64,000 nucleotides of DNA from Pelomonas parva. Lineage in GTDB: Bacteria; Pseudomonadota; Gammaproteobacteria; Burkholderiales; Burkholderiaceae_C. The number at the start of each line of letters is the position of its first letter. Position 1 is the stretch's first letter. Below are positions 31,327-39,487 of this stretch, in pieces. The DNA is taken from assembly GCF_043555835.1 (NCBI RefSeq), contig NZ_JBIGHV010000015.1:1-64000 (forward strand), given 5' to 3'. Under the pieces are notes generated by a model that worked only from the letters and a program-made list of their open reading frames with translations, was not told where the DNA came from and did no database searches. A program made the translations under genes and the position numbers.

Positions 31327-31677
31327 ATGACCACCTGGACGAATCTGCGACCGATCACCCTCTCGGCCGCTCTGCTCGCAACCCTCACGCTCACCGCGCC
31401 CGCGAGTGCCCAGGAACCCACCGTGCCTGCCGCATCGACCCGGTCCATGCTTCGCCTCGCCCAGGGCGAGTACCTGCTGGACGACGGCCGCACGCTCAAG
31501 GTCCACGTCGGCAGCAGCCGGCTGGCCGTTGCGCTGGACGAGAGCCCCCTGGAGGCCTGGAAGGCCGAGAACAACGAGTTGCTCGTCAGCCCCGACGGCA
31601 TGCGCCGTGTGCGCCTGTACCGCAGTGCCGACGGCAGCGTCGACCGCATCGCGCTGGAGACCGACCGGGTGCGTTGA
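31327..31677 (+). CDS. Small exported protein of unknown function
   Basis: The 116-residue protein has a Sec signal (LSAALLATLTLTAPASA, cleavage before QEPT) and a short mature part. That part is predicted to be beta-rich, with LAQGEYLLDDGRTLKVHVGS and VRLYRSADGSVDRI. I do not recognise a family. AGGAG at 31312-31316 lies 10 bases before the ATG; the frame is open further upstream but without coding character. It is monocistronic and preceded by a sigma-54-type promoter, so it may be induced under nitrogen limitation or a related RpoN-dependent condition. Location should be periplasmic. Confidence 0.65.
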   Translation: MTTWTNLRPITLSAALLATLTLTAPASAQEPTVPAASTRSMLRLAQGEYLLDDGRTLKVHVGSSRLAVALDESPLEAWKAENNELLVSPDGMRRVRLYRSADGSVDRIALETDRVR

Positions 31678-31838
31678 TCTGAGAAGTTAGCCCGGCTGCA
31701 CCCGCTCGATCAGCGGTGCGGTCGGTCGTCCCCCGCGGCGGCGCGCAACCCGCGTTCGCCACCCACCTGAGAAACGACCGCCCGGCCTGCGCCTCATGCA
31801 GCGCTGGCGGCGTTTCATACGTGCCATGACGTGAGTCG

Positions 31839-31862
31839 CCCGGCTGGCTGCGGCCAGCCGGG
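31839..31862. repeat. GC-rich hairpin upstream of the LytS-like kinase gene
   Basis: CCCGGCTGG (31839-31847) pairs with CCAGCCGGG (31854-31862) around the loop CTGCGG. It lies 24 bases before the kinase start. It could act as a terminator of upstream transcription or a leader structure. There is no U-run. Confidence 0.4.
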
Positions 31863-31885
31863 CAGCCGCACCTAGAGTGCGGCCC

Positions 31886-33058
31886 ATGGACACACCCAAC
31901 CCCCTCGCCCACGGCAACCGCTTCCAGCGGCGCTACTACCGCTGGGCGCTGCCGTACTACGAGCGCTTCGGGCGCGAGGACCCGCTGCTGCGCGAGCGCG
32001 TCGAGCTGGCGGACATCTACCTCTATTCGCGTCAGGGCCTGGGCGCCTGGGCCGGCTGGCTGCTGTGCCTGCTGGGCGGCGCCGCCTGGTTGCACGGCAA
32101 TGGCATGGGCCTGGGCAAGGCCCTCGCTGCAGCCACGACGATCATGCTGGGCTTGAGCATCGCGCTGCTGGGCGCCTGGCTGAAGCCGCATCAGAAGCCC
32201 CGCCGTGTCGTCGGTGGCTTCATGGGCGGCATGGCCGCCGGCATCGTCGCGATGTTGCTGGGTGTGAGCGTCGGCCGCGCGCTCAGTGGCAAGAGCCTGG
32301 ACCTGGGCAGCGCACTGACGGCGCTGCAGGCGTCCGCCGCCACGTTGATCCCGCTGGGCCTGAGCTTTGCGCTGCTGCTGATCGGCGTGGCGCGGGCCGG
32401 CCGTCTGGCTCGCGAACGCCAGCTGGCCCGGCTGCAACTTGTCGCCGAGCGCGACGCCGCCGCACGCACCGCCGCCGAGGCCGACCTGCGGCTGCTGCAG
32501 GCGCAAATCCACCCACATTTTGTCTTCAACACGCTGGCCACACTGCAGCACTGGGTGGACCGCCGCGACGAACGCGCCGGCCCGCTGCTGCGCGAGCTGA
32601 CCGGCTTCCTGCGCCGCAGCACCGAACTGCTGGGCCGCCCCGTCGTGCCGCTGGCCGACGAGGTACAGGCCGTGCGCCACTACCTCGCCATCCTGACCGC
32701 GCGGCTGGACGGCCGCGTGCAGGGCGAGGTCCACATCGCGCGCAACCTGGAGGCTGAGCTGCTGCCGCCGGGCCTGCTGCTGACCCTGGTGGAGAACGCC
32801 GTGGAGCACGGCCTGGAGCCCAAGATCGGCGGCGGCCTCCTGACGCTGGCAGCGTGTCGCGAGCCCGACGGCCGCTGGTGGCTGCGCGTCGACGACGACG
32901 GCCTGGGCCTGGCCGACGATGCCGAGGACGACGTGGGCCTGGCCAACCTGCGCCAGCGGCTGAGGCACCATTTCGGCGAGCGCGCGCGCTTCACGCTGCA
33001 GCGCCGCACCGAGGGCGGCACCCGCGCCGAGATATTCATCACCCCGGAACCCGCATGA
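31886..33058 (+). CDS. LytS-type (His_kinase family) sensor kinase
   Basis: The 390-residue membrane protein has hydrophobic segments at about 50-70, 80-100, 110-130 and 145-170. A coiled linker (ARERQLARLQLVAERD) leads to the LytS/YehU-type phosphoacceptor region LQAQIHPHFVFNTLATLQ. The ATPase end includes TLVENAVEHGLEPKIGGG and DDDGLGL. This class pairs with LytTR regulators, and one follows with an ATGA overlap at 33055-33058. The stimulus is unknown. The start at 31886 is the first ATG. Confidence 0.87.
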   Translation: MDTPNPLAHGNRFQRRYYRWALPYYERFGREDPLLRERVELADIYLYSRQGLGAWAGWLLCLLGGAAWLHGNGMGLGKALAAATTIMLGLSIALLGAWLKPHQKPRRVVGGFMGGMAAGIVAMLLGVSVGRALSGKSLDLGSALTALQASAATLIPLGLSFALLLIGVARAGRLARERQLARLQLVAERDAAARTAAEADLRLLQAQIHPHFVFNTLATLQHWVDRRDERAGPLLRELTGFLRRSTELLGRPVVPLADEVQAVRHYLAILTARLDGRVQGEVHIARNLEAELLPPGLLLTLVENAVEHGLEPKIGGGLLTLAACREPDGRWWLRVDDDGLGLADDAEDDVGLANLRQRLRHHFGERARFTLQRRTEGGTRAEIFITPEPA

Positions 33059-33819
33059 CCCGACTGCTGATCGCCGACGACGAACCCGCGCCCCGCGAGC
33101 AACTGGCCGATGCGCTGGCCCTGGCCTGGCCCGAGGCGCGCATCGTCGCCAGCGCCGAGCATGGCGCCGACGCCTGGGATCAGTGGCTGGCCCACGAGCC
33201 CGACGTGTGCTTCCTCGACATCCGCATGCCCGGCCTGTCGGGCATCGACGTGGCCCGCCGCATCGCCGGCCGCTGCCCGGTGGTGTTCGTCACCGCGCAT
33301 GGCGACCATGCGCTGCAGGCGTTTGATGCCGGCGCGGTGGACTACCTCGTCAAGCCGCTGGACGTGGACCGGCTCGCGCAAACGGTGGCGCGGCTGAAGC
33401 AAACGCTGCAGCGGCCGGCGCCTGACGCCGGGGCTGTGCAGCAACTGCTGGCCCAGCTCGCCGGCCAGCAGCGCCGCCCGGCCTGGCCCGACACGCTGCA
33501 GGCCGGCGTGGGCAAGGAGGTGCGGCTGATCCGTGTCGAGGACGTGATCTATTGCGAGTCCGACAGCCGCTACACCCGCGTCGTCTACAGCGACGCCGGC
33601 AAGCAGTGCGAGGCCTTGCTGCGCACGGCGCTGAAGGACTTGCTGGCCCAGCTGGACCCGGCGCGCTTCCAGCAGGTGCACCGCTCCGTCGTCGTCGCCA
33701 GCGCGCAGATCGCCAGCGCGCTGCGCGACGACGAGGGCGGCATGCTGCTGCGCCTGCGCGGCTCGCCGGACACGCTGACCGTGTCGCGGCCGTTTCAGGG
33801 GCTGTTCAAGGGGCAGTGA
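33055..33819 (+). CDS. LytTR-family response regulator
   Basis: The 254-residue protein combines a receiver (IADDEPAPREQL; phosphoacceptor in CFLDIRMPGLSG; Lys in YLVKPLD) with a LytTR DNA-binding domain (about 150-250: VEDVIYCESDSRYTRVV, FQQVHRSVVVASAQI). LytTR proteins bind paired 9-bp repeats. The gene overlaps the kinase stop by 4 bases, so the pair is translationally coupled. The target genes are not evident from the window. Confidence 0.9.
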   Translation: MTRLLIADDEPAPREQLADALALAWPEARIVASAEHGADAWDQWLAHEPDVCFLDIRMPGLSGIDVARRIAGRCPVVFVTAHGDHALQAFDAGAVDYLVKPLDVDRLAQTVARLKQTLQRPAPDAGAVQQLLAQLAGQQRRPAWPDTLQAGVGKEVRLIRVEDVIYCESDSRYTRVVYSDAGKQCEALLRTALKDLLAQLDPARFQQVHRSVVVASAQIASALRDDEGGMLLRLRGSPDTLTVSRPFQGLFKGQ

Positions 33820-33929
33820 TCTCCCACCTCATGCGGGCGGGTCATGCCCCGCCGTTTGAGGGCGTGCTCGAAGCCGGCGTTCGACAGGGATGCGGGAAGG
33901 AACGGCGGGGCGCGACCCGCCCTACCCAC

Positions 33930-35531
33930 TCAATACATATCCACCGCATCCACCGCAAACCCCGCGCTCAGGAAACCCGCACTGCCACTCCCCGACGCCG
34001 CATTGATCGTCACGGTATTCGTGCCCGCCACAAACGCGCTGGCCGGCACGCTGTACGTGAACGTCGTGTTGTTGCCCCGGTAGGTGCCGAGGGTCAGCGA
34101 GCGCGAGTTGGGCTGCGTCGACGGGCTGGGCACGGCGCTCGTCCAGCCGTTCACCGTGATCTGCGGCCGAGCGTTGGCATACGCCGCCGTGATGCCGATG
34201 CGCACCGTGCGCGCGGCCAGTTGCGCGCTGGTGAGGTTGAAGGTGATCTTGGTGCCGTCGTTCTTGTCCTTCCAGATCGCGCCCGGGAACTTGTTCGTCG
34301 CGCTGCCCACGGCGTAGGTGACCGGGCCCCACGACGGGTTGCGCGTGTCCTGCGGGTGGCGCACGGTGAAGGTCTGGCCGTTGAGGAACTCCAGCGGCGT
34401 GCCGTCCCAGTTGCCGACGCGCCAGAGCACCGCCCGCTGCGACGGGTCGGCCGTGATGGCGCGCGTGTTCAGCGTCGTCGTGCCGCCGCTGGCCACCGAC
34501 ACCTGCTCGGCGAACACGCCCAGCTCGCCCTTGTAGACCGTCATCGTGTAGGTGCCGGGCTTCATGTTGGCCACCGTGACAGCGCCGCTGCCGGACGCCG
34601 TGCCCCAGTGCTGCGCCGTGCCGTTGGCAAAGCCCACCGTGTAGGCATAAGCCGTGTCCATGCCCGTCAAACCGTTGAGCACCACCTTGCCGCGCCCGCT
34701 GACCCAGCCCTGCAGGCCGAGGCCGGACATCCAGCTCATGTCCGGTGCGGCCGGCGTGGCGCCGGTTGTAAAGACAAGTGCGTAGGGTCCGTGCAGGCCC
34801 ATGCGGAAGGCCTCGGTCTGGTTGTGGCCCGAGTTCATGTAGTTGTAGAGCTCGGTGTCGGCGCCGCTCTGGTTCTGGATGTCGCGGAAGAACGGCCCGC
34901 CCGAGGCCGACTCGCGGTTGCCGTAGACCATGAACACGCCCACGCCGCTGCCCGTCACACCGCGCACACCCATGTCCTTGGCGCGCTGGTTGCCGTAGTA
35001 CTTGGAGCGCGTGGTGCCATCACTCATGCCGAAGATGTCGGCGCTCTCGATGGCGCCGGTGTTGCCGCGCAGGTTGGACTCGACCGGCACGCCGGTGAAC
35101 ACGCTGCCGTTCAGCCGCGTGATCCAGCGCAGCTCACCCACCGCCGGCTCGGCGGTGACATGGGTGGCCATGTAGATGGTGTTCTCGTTGCGGCGCACGA
35201 CGAGGTAGTGTTTCAGCGTAGCCGCGGTGATGGTGATGACGGCCGTGGTGCCGGACGGCGAGAACGCGTAGGTGGCCGGTGCGCCCAGGCCCGAGCTGAT
35301 GTGGGAGAACTTGGTCTGGCCCTGCAGCTCCGCGCCGTTGTTGAGCTTGATGGACGTGATGTCGCCGCTGCTCTTGTTGACCTTGAACACCAGGCCGGCG
35401 CCGCTGTCGACGGTGAGCACGCCGCTGGCGTCGGTGATGCCCCAGGCGGCCAGCGCCGCAGTGGAAGAGAAGGTACAGGCGGCCGCAGCCAAGCCGAGCG
35501 CCGCAAGGCGCCCGTGCGAAACGAAGTTCAT
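33930..35531 (-). CDS. Rhamnogalacturonan lyase (PL4-like), secreted
   Basis: The 533-residue protein has a Sec signal (LAALGLAAAACTFSSTAALA) and then the three-domain plan of PL4 lyases. The N-terminal catalytic domain (about 30-290) includes RNENTIYMATHVTAEPAVGE, NQRAKDMGV and HNQTEAFRMGLHGPYAL; a fibronectin-like domain holds MKPGTYTMTVYKGE; and the C-terminal jelly roll has GPVTYAVG and YANARPQITVNGW. PL4 enzymes cut the rhamnogalacturonan I backbone of pectin. GGAG lies 8 bases before the ATG. It is monocistronic and convergent with the LytTR gene, suggesting plant-polysaccharide use. Confidence 0.8.
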   Translation of the reverse strand: MNFVSHGRLAALGLAAAACTFSSTAALAAWGITDASGVLTVDSGAGLVFKVNKSSGDITSIKLNNGAELQGQTKFSHISSGLGAPATYAFSPSGTTAVITITAATLKHYLVVRRNENTIYMATHVTAEPAVGELRWITRLNGSVFTGVPVESNLRGNTGAIESADIFGMSDGTTRSKYYGNQRAKDMGVRGVTGSGVGVFMVYGNRESASGGPFFRDIQNQSGADTELYNYMNSGHNQTEAFRMGLHGPYALVFTTGATPAAPDMSWMSGLGLQGWVSGRGKVVLNGLTGMDTAYAYTVGFANGTAQHWGTASGSGAVTVANMKPGTYTMTVYKGELGVFAEQVSVASGGTTTLNTRAITADPSQRAVLWRVGNWDGTPLEFLNGQTFTVRHPQDTRNPSWGPVTYAVGSATNKFPGAIWKDKNDGTKITFNLTSAQLAARTVRIGITAAYANARPQITVNGWTSAVPSPSTQPNSRSLTLGTYRGNNTTFTYSVPASAFVAGTNTVTINAASGSGSAGFLSAGFAVDAVDMY

Positions 35532-35665
35532 CGGTTGTCTCCAGTCGTTGTGGTCCGCCTGCTGGCATCCATGCCGCTGCGGTGCCGCGCAGTCTAGGAA
35601 GCGATGCAAGCCGCCGTACTCAGGCGCGCTACCGAGAAACGGCATTCACTCAACCGATTGATTGC

Positions 35666-36538
35666 TTACGGACAGGCGCTGACGGGAGGCGGCACGGGCG
35701 GCGGCGGGATATCGCTGCGGCCCAGTTGCTGGGCCAGATCGGCGCCCTGCTGCCAGGCGGCAGGCGTGTCGCTGCGCGTGAGCAGCAGCGTCGCCGCATG
35801 GGCGCAGGCCGCGCCGATGGGATGCGTCGGTCCGTAGTGGCCGCAGGCGTTGGCCAGGCTGATGGACGGTGCGGGCGACGCGGCCCAGGGCTGGTCGCGC
35901 AGCGGCTGCAGCAGCGCCTCGCGCTGGGCCGGCAGCAGCGCTGGTGGCAAGGCCCGGCCGACACGCTCGCCCAGCGCCAGCGGCTGCTCGCGCCAGTAGC
36001 GCGCGGCCGCGAGGCCCTGCCAGGCCTCGTCCATCGCAGCCGGGTGCTCGTCCAGCCAGGCCAGCCAGTGCACGGCGTTGTCGGGCTCCAGGCGCAGGCG
36101 CTCCTGCAGCAGCTCGCGGCGGCAGGCGGGCGTGGCGCAGGCGCTGGCCGCCCAGCGCAAGGCCTGCGCGTCCTGCGAGCGCAGCGCAGCCAGCCGCACC
36201 TGCTCCGCCCAGGCCGCGTCGTCGGTGGGGGGCCTTTGCATCAGCAGCGCCAGCACCGCGTCGCCGCCCGAGCCGCTGGCCAGCATGGCCACCGCGCGCT
36301 GCAGGGCCATGGCCTGGTCGTGCGGGCTGAGCGCGGGCACGGGCGGGCACTGCTCGGCACGCGCGGCTACCGGCATCGCGACAGAGGCCGCAGCCTGCGC
36401 GGGGGCTGGGGCGGCAAGCGCCGCAGCCTCGGCCACGACGGGCACCGCAGTTGGCTCATCCTCCGGCCAGGCCAGCCAGACCGCGGCAACACCCGCCCCC
36501 ACAAGGGCGAGCACCAGGAGCAGGCGTCGGGTCGGCAT
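35666..36538 (-). CDS. Hypothetical membrane-anchored protein
   Basis: The 290-residue protein has an N-terminal membrane anchor (LLLVLALVGAGVAAVWLAW) and an Ala/Pro-rich linker. A helical, Ala/Leu-rich domain (about 65-260) has paired cysteines in ASACATPACRRELL and a further pair in LANACGHYG and GAACAHAAT. It ends in a Pro-rich tail. I do not recognise a family. The helical units may be TPR/Sel1-like. Codon use matches the genome, which supports a real gene. It is divergent from the EF-G leader region. Confidence 0.55.
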   Translation of the reverse strand: MPTRRLLLVLALVGAGVAAVWLAWPEDEPTAVPVVAEAAALAAPAPAQAAASVAMPVAARAEQCPPVPALSPHDQAMALQRAVAMLASGSGGDAVLALLMQRPPTDDAAWAEQVRLAALRSQDAQALRWAASACATPACRRELLQERLRLEPDNAVHWLAWLDEHPAAMDEAWQGLAAARYWREQPLALGERVGRALPPALLPAQREALLQPLRDQPWAASPAPSISLANACGHYGPTHPIGAACAHAATLLLTRSDTPAAWQQGADLAQQLGRSDIPPPPVPPPVSACP

Positions 36539-36624
36539 GGGGCGCTATTGAAACGCAAGCGCGCGCCGCCAGATCTCCCCACAAGCCCCAGGCCCGTTCA
36601 AGCTCGTAGACAATCGCGCTCATC

Positions 36625-36666
36625 ATGAAGATCAACCACACGACCCAAGCCCGCCTCAACACCTGA
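36625..36666 (+). CDS. Possible leader peptide 1 upstream of fusA2
   Basis: A 13-residue ORF, MKINHTTQARLNT, ends 19 bases before a hairpin and 44 bases before an intrinsic terminator. There is no clear ribosome binding site, so translation is uncertain. It has no run of one amino acid as in classic attenuators. Confidence 0.3.
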   Translation: MKINHTTQARLNT

Positions 36667-36685
36667 GACGCCCTTCGACCGTGTT

Positions 36686-36706
36686 CGGAAGGCGCCCCGC
36701 CTTCCG
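36686..36706 (+). repeat. Leader hairpin before the terminator
   Basis: CGGAAGGCG (36686-36694) pairs perfectly with CGCCTTCCG (36698-36706) around a CCC loop. It lies between leader ORF 1 and the terminator, the place of a pause or antiterminator hairpin. Confidence 0.5.
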
Positions 36707-36710
36707 GTCC

Positions 36711-36753
36711 AACAAAACCCCGGCAGGCTCGCACCTCCCGGGGTTTTGTTTTT
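36711..36753 (+). terminator. Intrinsic terminator in the fusA2 leader
   Basis: AACAAAACCCCGG (36711-36723) pairs with CCGGGGTTTTGTT (36738-36750) over 13 bp and runs into TTTTT. No full-length + strand gene precedes it for several kilobases, so it must end a short transcript begun in the leader, as in attenuation or a small RNA. Confidence 0.75.
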
Positions 36754-36766
36754 CCTGAGTTCAATC

Positions 36767-36865
36767 ATGTTCAACCGCACCTTCGACAAGCTGATCGCCA
36801 CGATTCCCGAGCGCCGGAGCGCGGCTTTGTCGCGTCTGCGCTTCGGCGTCCTGCCTTTGCGCTAG
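36767..36865 (+). CDS. Small ORF between leader terminator and fusA2
   Basis: A 32-residue basic peptide (starts MFNRTFDKLIATIPERR, ends RFGVLPLR) lies between the terminator and the EF-G gene. Its TAG is inside the left arm of the hairpin 36864-36889 (AGCCCC...GGGGCT with inner AGCG/CGCT). There is no strong ribosome binding site. It may be a second leader peptide; no family is recognised. Confidence 0.35.
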   Translation: MFNRTFDKLIATIPERRSAALSRLRFGVLPLR

Positions 36866-36918
36866 CCCCCAGCGATTCCGCTTGGGGCTGGCAACTGCTA
36901 CCCCACTCAGGAATCGCC

Positions 36919-38934
36919 ATGAACTCGAACACCACCTTCCGCAACCTGCGCAACATCGGCGTCATCGCCCACGTCGACGCGGGCAAGACCACGACCACCG
37001 AACGCATCCTGTTCTACACGGGCGAGAACCATCGCATCGGCGAAGTGCACGACGGCGCCACGACGATGGACTTCGACCCGCAGGAACGCGCACGCGGCAT
37101 CACCATCCACAGCGCGGCCACGACCGTGCATTGGCAGGGCACGCAGATCAACCTGATCGACACGCCCGGACACATCGACTTCAACCTCGAGGTGCGCCGC
37201 TCGCTGCGCGTGCTGGACGGTGCCGTCGTCGTCTTCGACGGCGTGGCCGGCGTGGAACCGCAGACCGAGACCAACTGGCACCTCGCGGACGAGTACCGCG
37301 TGCCGCGCATCGCCTTCGTCAACAAGCTGGACCGCGTCGGCGCGGACTTCCAGCGCGTCGTCGCGTCCCTCGAAGAACGGCTCGGCGTGCGCGCGCTGCC
37401 GCTACAGCTGCCCATCGGCGCGGAAGGCGACTTCCGTGGCGTGGTGGACCTGTTGACGATGCAAGCCCTCGTCTGGGATCGCGACGACGCCTCTTCGCCG
37501 CCGCGTATGGACGCCATCCCGCCCGCGTTGCTGCCCGCCGCCGTGGCCGCCCGTGCGCGCCTGGTGGAAGCCGCTGCCGAGCAGGACGACGCGCTGCTGG
37601 ACGCCTGGCTGCGCGGCGACGCGCTGCCCGTTGACAACCTGCGTGCGGCGCTGCGACGCGGCACGATCGCAGGCGCCTTCGTGCCCGTGCTGGCCGGCTC
37701 GGCCTTCCGCAACCGCGGCGTGGAGCCGCTGCTGGACGCAGTCGTTTCGTATCTGCCCGCACCTGGCGAAGCGGCAGGTGCGCTGGATACACACGGCCCG
37801 CTGTCTGCCCTCGCCTTCAAGCTGACCGCCGACGACCACGGCGCGATGGTGTTCGTGCGCGTCTACAGCGGCCGGCTCAAACGAGGCGACACGGTGTTCA
37901 ACGCCAGCACGGGCAAGCCCGAGCGCGTGTCGCGCCTGTACGAGATCCATGCGGACCAGCGCGTCGAACGCGACGAACTCGTCGCGGGCGACATCGCGGG
38001 CGTCGTCGGCCTGAAGGACGTGCTGACCGGCCACACGCTGGCGTCCACCAAGGAAGCGGCGGTGCTGGAAAGCATCGCCGTGCCCGAGGCCGTCATCGAC
38101 GTCGCCATCGAGCCGCGCAAGCAGGCCGATGCTGCGGCCCTCGCGAAGGGCCTGGGTGTGCTCGTCCGTGAAGACCCGTCGCTGCGGCTGCGCCAGGACG
38201 CCGACTCGGGCCAGACGCTGCTGTCTGGCATGGGCGAGCTGCAGCTGGAAGTGGCGGTGGAGAAGCTGCGTTCGCGCTTCGGCGTGGACGTGGCCACGGG
38301 CCGCCCGCAGGTCGCCTACCGCGAGACCATCACGGCCACGGCCGAGGTGCGCCATGTGCACAAGAAGCAGAGCGGCGGCCCCGGCCAGTTCGCCGAGCTG
38401 ACGCTGCGCATCGCGCCGCTGCCGCGCGGTGACGGTTTCCGGTTCGACAGCCAGGTGATGGGCGGCGCGATCCCGCGCGAGTTCATCCCGGCGGTCGAGG
38501 CGGGCATCAGCAAGGCGGCGCAGGCGGGCCCGTTCGCGGGCCACCCACTGGTGGACTTCGAGGCCCAGCTGCTCGACGGCAGCGCCCACGTGCGCGACTC
38601 GTCGGCGCTGGCCTTCGAGCTGGCGGCGGCGGCGGCGCTGCGCGAAGCGGTGCTGAAGTCGTCACCCGTCGTGCTGGAGCCCGTCATGGCCGTCGAGGTC
38701 ATCACGCCGGCCGAATCGCTGGGCGACGTCATCGGCGACCTGCTGCGCCGACGCGGCCAGGTGCAAGGCCAGGACGCACGCGGCAACGCGGTCGTCGTGA
38801 CGGCGCATGTGCCGCTGGAGCGGATGTTTGGCTACATCGGCAATCTGCGCGCGCTCAGCTCGGGGCGGGCGCAGTTCACGATGCAGCTGAGCCACTACGA
38901 CCAGGCGCCGGCCCGCATGGTGCTAGCGGCCTGA
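36919..38934 (+). CDS. fusA2: Elongation factor G paralogue (EF-G2 type)
   Basis: The 671-residue GTPase has G1 AHVDAGKTTTTERIL (near 17), G2 ERARGITIHSAAT, G3 DTPGHIDFNLEV and G4 FVNKLDRVGADF. Domain II, the domain III-IV junction (SGMGELQLEVAVEKLRSRFG) and domain V (PVMAVEVITPAESLGDVIGD, GYIGNLRALSSGRAQF) are also present. It is about 30 residues shorter than standard EF-G (about 700). Standard fusA sits in the str operon with rpsL, rpsG and tuf; here those neighbours are missing, so this is a paralogue. Its partners are a small basic protein and an AAA+/M41 protease. A leader with short ORFs and a terminator precedes it. Confidence 0.88.
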   Translation: MNSNTTFRNLRNIGVIAHVDAGKTTTTERILFYTGENHRIGEVHDGATTMDFDPQERARGITIHSAATTVHWQGTQINLIDTPGHIDFNLEVRRSLRVLDGAVVVFDGVAGVEPQTETNWHLADEYRVPRIAFVNKLDRVGADFQRVVASLEERLGVRALPLQLPIGAEGDFRGVVDLLTMQALVWDRDDASSPPRMDAIPPALLPAAVAARARLVEAAAEQDDALLDAWLRGDALPVDNLRAALRRGTIAGAFVPVLAGSAFRNRGVEPLLDAVVSYLPAPGEAAGALDTHGPLSALAFKLTADDHGAMVFVRVYSGRLKRGDTVFNASTGKPERVSRLYEIHADQRVERDELVAGDIAGVVGLKDVLTGHTLASTKEAAVLESIAVPEAVIDVAIEPRKQADAAALAKGLGVLVREDPSLRLRQDADSGQTLLSGMGELQLEVAVEKLRSRFGVDVATGRPQVAYRETITATAEVRHVHKKQSGGPGQFAELTLRIAPLPRGDGFRFDSQVMGGAIPREFIPAVEAGISKAAQAGPFAGHPLVDFEAQLLDGSAHVRDSSALAFELAAAAALREAVLKSSPVVLEPVMAVEVITPAESLGDVIGDLLRRRGQVQGQDARGNAVVVTAHVPLERMFGYIGNLRALSSGRAQFTMQLSHYDQAPARMVLAA

Positions 38935-39099
38935 TTGAACGGTGGGGCGCGTCGGCCAGCACGGTCGACCGCCCCATCACCGTTGGCGCACCGCAACGCG
39001 CCACGGCCGACGCGCTTGCGCGCTGGCGTCGGCACACGCATCATTCGCGCCCTTGCTGAAGGCGCCCACGACAGCGCCCGCAAATCGGAGATCCCTGCT

Positions 39100-39132
39100 A
39101 TGTCCTCCCTGTTCATTTCGACGATCGACTGA
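39100..39132 (+). CDS. Possible leader peptide 3
   Basis: A 10-residue ORF, MSSLFISTID, is preceded by GGAG at 39087-39090 with 9-base spacing, a proper translation signal for so short a frame. Its TGA directly abuts the hairpin at 39133. It is a likely leader peptide; expression is not shown. Confidence 0.4.
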   Translation: MSSLFISTID

Positions 39133-39162
39133 ACACGGTTCCCAGCCCCGGCTGAACCGTGT
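39133..39162 (+). repeat. Leader hairpin before the terminator
   Basis: ACACGGTT (39133-39140) pairs with AACCGTGT (39155-39162), and inside it CAGCC pairs with GGCTG, giving one long interrupted stem right after the short ORF stop. Confidence 0.5.
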
Positions 39163-39196
39163 CTGTTCACAGATACGGCCTCAGACCGCGCGGCGT

Positions 39197-39234
39197 GCAA
39201 AGCCCCGGACACAAGAGCCGGGGCTTTTGCTTTT
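39197..39234 (+). terminator. Intrinsic terminator upstream of the protease operon
   Basis: AAAGCCCCGG (39199-39208) pairs with CCGGGGCTTT (39218-39227) and is followed by TGCTTTT. It lies 11 bases before the next start codon at 39245, so it either ends the fusA2 transcript or works as an attenuator for the downstream genes. Confidence 0.7.
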
Positions 39235-39244
39235 CGGAAACCGA

Positions 39245-39487
39245 ATGAGTGCACAACTCCGTTCCCGCGCCTTGCAAGAAGGCCGGGTCAAGGCCCTGCG
39301 CCGCATGAAACAGCCGATGACGCTGGTGCTCGAAACGAGCTCCAGTGCGCGCGACCCCGTCGCTCGCGCACTGGCCCAGCGTGGCTTGCGTGGCGCAGGC
39401 GAACACATCCAAAGCCGCGGCGCCCAGCGCCGTGCCGACCGCATGGCGCTGCAGGCGCTGATGCGAAGAAAGGACTGGGATGAATGA
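39245..39487 (+). CDS. Small basic protein of unknown function
   Basis: The 80-residue protein is rich in Arg (for example SRALQEGRVKALRRM and RGAQRRADRMALQALMRR) and predicted helical. It could bind RNA, ribosomes or the protease next door; no family is recognised. Its last 8 bases overlap the start of the AAA+/M41 gene (ATG at 39480), so the two are coupled. It begins just behind a terminator. Confidence 0.55.
   Translation: MSAQLRSRALQEGRVKALRRMKQPMTLVLETSSSARDPVARALAQRGLRGAGEHIQSRGAQRRADRMALQALMRRKDWDE

Larger units (their letters stand above)
36539..36918 (+). promoter_or_regulatory. Long 5' leader of the second EF-G gene
   Basis: This 380-base leader contains, in order, a 13-codon ORF (36625-36666), a hairpin (36686-36706) and an intrinsic terminator (36711-36753). 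A 32-codon ORF (36767-36865) follows, then another hairpin whose left arm covers its stop codon (36864-36889), and finally AGGA before the ATG at 36919. The order suggests attenuation by leader-peptide translation, which would suit a gene for a translation factor. This is inference from layout only. Confidence 0.45.
38935..39244 (+). promoter_or_regulatory. Leader region of the AAA+/M41 protease operon
   Basis: The gap after the EF-G gene contains a short ORF (39100-39132) with a good GGAG, a hairpin (39133-39162) and a terminator (39197-39234), followed at once by the small basic-protein gene. It repeats the ORF-hairpin-terminator order of the fusA2 leader. It may be an attenuator, or the short ORF and terminator may simply close the fusA2 transcript. 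Confidence 0.45.
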
